Positions 3,286 to 6,074 of a stretch of DNA of 6,074 bases are shown piece by piece (position 1 is the first letter of the stretch; every line of letters starts with the position of its first letter). Location: NCBI GenBank assembly GCA_964584135.1, contig CAZOYN010000050.1, positions 1 through 6,074 on the forward strand, in the 5' to 3' direction. Origin of the DNA: CAZOYN01 sp964584135. GTDB taxonomy: Bacteria > Patescibacteriota > Saccharimonadia > Saccharimonadales > UBA4665. The position numbers were made by a program, and so were the translations under genes. The notes beneath the pieces were generated by a model. That model was not told the DNA's origin. It saw nothing but the letters and a program-made list of their open reading frames with translations, and did not search any database.

Positions 3286-5817
3286 CTACAGTCGCTCAGT
3301 ACCGAATGTGGTTTTGGCGGCCTCGGCTACCTGGTCAAGCAGACCGTTCACCTGAGCATCAGTCAGCGTCCGTTCATAGCTGGCAATGGTCAGACGCAGG
3401 CTGATGTTTTTGTGGCTGTTGTCGTCTTCGCTTTGATATATGCCGACCGGGCCCAGCGTAGGCAGGGTGTTCTCCGGCTGGCTTTTGCCCAGTTCATCCC
3501 AAGCAAAGTTGTATAGCTCCTGGTAACTGAGTGCGGCCGGGACTTTGAGGGTGATGTCCTGGGTCACTTTCGGGAAGCGCGGCAGCGGAACATATGTTAG
3601 TGGCGTTTCAGCTTTGAGTAGCGTTGATATGAACAGCTCAAAACCGGCGCAAAAATCTGGCAGTTTGAGCGCCCGCCGGACGTTGGAGCGATACTCGCCA
3701 ACAACGCCGACAATCCGTTCGCCATCATACACTACGGCTGCCCTGGCTGGCTCATAAACCGCCAGCATCTGGGTCATTAACTTATGTGGGCCGAAATCAG
3801 CCTGGCTGAGCGGGACAAACTTTTGGTTGGTAAGCCCAAAATCAGCCAGCAGGTTAGTCAGTAACTTTCGGGCCTGATAATAGGCCGCGCCGCCATGCCC
3901 GGCGGCAGCTTTGGCGTCGGCGGCGTACACCAGGCCGACGCGGCCAAGCTCCTTTGGCAAACCCGCTTCGTCAACTTCGCTGGTGCCATGTACCTTGCCA
4001 ATCTCAAATAGGGCGAATTCGTCATAACCAGCCTTGATATTGGGGTGGACTTTGTCGAGCAAACTGGGGGTCAGGCTCAGGCGGTAATATTGTAAATCAG
4101 GGCTCAGGGCGTTGCTAAGCTGGAAAGCCAGCGACTTGTCCTGGCCAACTTTATCGAACAAATTGCCGTGCACGAAGCTGTAAGTTAGCACCTCGTTGGC
4201 ACCAGCTTTAGCCAAAGAATTCCTGACGGTATTCTCTAACTCCAGCAGCGAGTCTTTGCTGGCTGGCGTGAGGTCGCGTTTGGGTAATTCTAGTGGCAGC
4301 TTGTCAAAGCCGTGCAAGCGGCCAACTTCCTCAACCACATCTTCGCGCAGCTCAATATCGGTTCGCCAGAAGGGGGAGGCCACCGTCAGGTCTTCGGCAG
4401 CAATATCTACCATGCACTCGACGTTTTGCAACAGTCTTTGCATATCTGTTGCGGCCAGCGTCAGACCGAGGCGCTGATTAACAAAGTTAGTTGGTACTTG
4501 GACCGGTGGATGGAGTGAACCACGGGCTAGGGCGGCTTGGTCGACGTGGTTGTCGTCAATGACCGTGCCAGACACCTGTCCGCCAGTCAAGTCCGCCAGC
4601 TGGGTCATGGCCCAGGCAGCCACCGCAGCGTTTTGCAGCGGGCTTTGGCCCTTGTTAAAGCGCGTGACGGCGTCAGTGAATAGGCCGTGCGCCATGCCGG
4701 TGCGGCGGACAGAATACATGTCAAAATTGGCACATTCTAAAATGATATTTTTAGTGTTGGCATCAACTTCGCTGCCTGCGCCACCCATCACCCCGCCAAC
4801 GCCAAGCAAGTGTGCGTCGGTGGCAATCATAATGGCTTCCAGGCGCGGTTCGATCTCTTTGCCATTCAATAGCAACAGCTTTTCGCCCGGTTTTGGGTTG
4901 CGCACCACAATCTGTGCTGTGCCGCCGCCGAGGTTTTTGACTTTGTCATAATCGTAAGCGTGCAGCGGCTGGCCGGTCAGCAACATGATGTAATTGGTCA
5001 GGTCGACGACGTTGTTGATCGGCCGCACGCCGAGGCGGGTGAGGCAGCTTTGTAACTTCACCGGGCTGGGGCTAACCGTCACGCCGCTCATGCCCACCGC
5101 CACAAATCGTGGTACCAAACCGGGCAGTTCATTGCGGACACTCAGGTTGAGATCCCGGTTGGTGGGTTCCGGTAAGGCCGCATCGAGCTTATACCATTCC
5201 GGGCTCTTAAACGGCTGGCCCAGAATGCCGGCAATTTCGCGGGCAATACCCAATATGCCAAAACAGTCCGGCCGGTGGGTAAACATCTTGTTTTCAATAG
5301 CAATAATGTAATCATCCAGTTGGAAGAGCTTGGCAAAGTTATCGCCCGGCTTGCCTTCATCGAGCTCCAAAATACCTTCATGGCTATCGCCCAGGGCTAG
5401 CTCTTTGGCACTGGCCAGCATACCGTTACTAACCACGCCGCGAATGTCCCGGGCTTCGAGCACAAGCGGCTCTTTATCGAAGGTGGCTGGCACGGTCGTA
5501 CCCGGGGGCAACCAGGCCACGGTTAGGCCGGCACGGACGTTTGGCGCCCCGCAAACTATTTGGATATGGCCGTTATTGTCTCGTTTAGCATCTTTGGTCA
5601 CGCCGCCATCATCTATGATGCAAACGCTCAGTTTGTCGGCATCAGTGTGCTTTTCACAGGTCACGACCTTGGCGACAACAATTCCCTGATACTTCGCGCC
5701 GAGATCGGTGACTTCTTCCACGGCTCCGAGTTGAGCACCAATCTTCTCAACGAGTTCATCGACAGGCGGCAGATTAAAATCCAAGAACTCTTTGACCCAA
5801 TTCAGCGAGACTTTCAT
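3286..5817 (-). CDS. pheT: Phenylalanine--tRNA ligase beta subunit
   Basis: The 843-residue beta subunit of the (alpha-beta)2 synthetase that charges tRNA-Phe in the cytoplasm. Beta binds the tRNA and hydrolyses mischarged Tyr-tRNA-Phe. In order: N-terminal segment 1-38; EMAP/OB-type tRNA-binding domain about 40-155 (HTDADKLSVC, QIVCGAPNVRAG, NGMLAS); B3/B4 editing domain about 225-400 (RPINNVVDLTNYIML, QPLHAYD, GVMGG); B5 domain about 440-515 (REDVVEEVGRLHGFDKLP); catalytic-like core about 520-735; ferredoxin-like anticodon-binding domain about 745-843 (PLPRFPKVTQDITL). It is somewhat longer than the roughly 790-800 residues usual for bacteria; part of the excess is a charged insertion at about 72-84 in the tRNA-binding domain. 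The ATG at 5817 overlaps the pheS stop and has GAGG 8 nt upstream. The expected order pheS-pheT is kept. No T-box or attenuator is visible because the operon's upstream end is outside the window. Confidence 0.98.
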   Translation of the reverse strand: MKVSLNWVKEFLDFNLPPVDELVEKIGAQLGAVEEVTDLGAKYQGIVVAKVVTCEKHTDADKLSVCIIDDGGVTKDAKRDNNGHIQIVCGAPNVRAGLTVAWLPPGTTVPATFDKEPLVLEARDIRGVVSNGMLASAKELALGDSHEGILELDEGKPGDNFAKLFQLDDYIIAIENKMFTHRPDCFGILGIAREIAGILGQPFKSPEWYKLDAALPEPTNRDLNLSVRNELPGLVPRFVAVGMSGVTVSPSPVKLQSCLTRLGVRPINNVVDLTNYIMLLTGQPLHAYDYDKVKNLGGGTAQIVVRNPKPGEKLLLLNGKEIEPRLEAIMIATDAHLLGVGGVMGGAGSEVDANTKNIILECANFDMYSVRRTGMAHGLFTDAVTRFNKGQSPLQNAAVAAWAMTQLADLTGGQVSGTVIDDNHVDQAALARGSLHPPVQVPTNFVNQRLGLTLAATDMQRLLQNVECMVDIAAEDLTVASPFWRTDIELREDVVEEVGRLHGFDKLPLELPKRDLTPASKDSLLELENTVRNSLAKAGANEVLTYSFVHGNLFDKVGQDKSLAFQLSNALSPDLQYYRLSLTPSLLDKVHPNIKAGYDEFALFEIGKVHGTSEVDEAGLPKELGRVGLVYAADAKAAAGHGGAAYYQARKLLTNLLADFGLTNQKFVPLSQADFGPHKLMTQMLAVYEPARAAVVYDGERIVGVVGEYRSNVRRALKLPDFCAGFELFISTLLKAETPLTYVPLPRFPKVTQDITLKVPAALSYQELYNFAWDELGKSQPENTLPTLGPVGIYQSEDDNSHKNISLRLTIASYERTLTDAQVNGLLDQVAEAAKTTFGTERL

Positions 5818-6074
5818 ACAAATTGCCTCAAGAAGTCTAAGCGGGCTGATTCAAAGTGGCGGATGTCTTCAATGCCATACTTCATCATCACTAAGCGTTC
5901 GATGCCGCCGCCCCACGCAAAACCAGTGTAGATATTGGTGTCAATGCCGGCTTCGTGCAGCACGTTAGGATGGATCATGCCACAGCCCAGCAGTTCAATC
6001 CAGCCAGTGTGCGAGCAGACGTTACAGCCTTTTTTATCACAAAACGGGCAGCTGGCGGCAAATTCAAAACTCGG
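5814..6074 (-). CDS. pheS: Phenylalanine--tRNA ligase alpha subunit (C-terminal fragment)
   Basis: The last 86 codons of the catalytic alpha subunit are present; the 5' part lies beyond base 6074. Visible are a Cys cluster CPFCDKKGCNVC, then GWIELLGCGMIHPNVL, and class II motif 3 GFAWGGGIERLVMMKYGI, whose Arg contacts ATP. The chain ends HFESARLDFLRQFV. The cluster has spacing C-x2-C-x4-C-x2-C and probably binds zinc; such an insertion just before the GW(I/L)E block occurs, as I recall, in a subset of bacterial PheS proteins. The TGA stop overlaps the pheT ATG as ATGA, the usual sign of translational coupling for a stoichiometric complex. Confidence 0.97.
   Translation of the reverse strand, partial: PSFEFAASCPFCDKKGCNVCSHTGWIELLGCGMIHPNVLHEAGIDTNIYTGFAWGGGIERLVMMKYGIEDIRHFESARLDFLRQFV

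Overview
The window comes from a bacterial chromosome. Every gene I can support lies on the minus strand. In transcription order (right to left) they are: the 3' end of pheS, complete pheT, a gene-free structured block of about 700 bp, a complete ABC exporter half-transporter, a membrane-anchored FKBP-type peptidyl-prolyl isomerase, and the first codons of a glutaredoxin-like thiol protein. Coding GC is in the mid-50s by eye. The standard code fits: pheS ends in TGA and TGG encodes Trp, which argues against the lineages that read UGA as Gly. The pheS/pheT sequences, including a four-Cys cluster in PheS and the wording RFNKGQSP in PheT, suggest a Candidate Phyla Radiation bacterium, possibly Saccharibacteria (TM7). 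That placement is inference from remembered family appearance, not from a search.

Right part (3286-6074): pheS and pheT overlap by four bases (ATGA) and are certainly translationally coupled. They encode the alpha and beta subunits of phenylalanyl-tRNA synthetase.

Centre (2575-3285): this is the unusual part. Immediately after the pheT stop a good minus-strand promoter (TTGACA, then an extended -10 TGGTATAAA) fires into about 600 bp with no credible protein gene. This stretch is GC-rich (about 63% over 2701-3060, hand count) and full of consecutive, non-overlapping helices. They include an 11-bp perfect long-range helix closing a multibranch domain and a near-perfect 54-nt inverted repeat. 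I read it as a candidate large structured non-coding RNA of about 600 nt. The hallmark sequences of RNase P RNA, tmRNA, SRP RNA, T-box and group I/II introns were sought by eye on both strands and not found. The strand rests on the promoter, because the wobble-pair evidence is mixed.

Left part (1-2574): the ABC exporter has its own TATAAT box so close to its GTG start that the mRNA is probably leaderless. The FKBP gene follows after 35 bp with a strong ribosome site and perhaps a weak internal promoter. The glutaredoxin-like gene has a textbook promoter (TTGAAT-17-TATAAT) overlain by a 12-bp direct repeat with a 32-bp period. The exporter, the surface-anchored foldase and the thiol-redox protein share orientation, but nothing in the sequence shows that they form one pathway.
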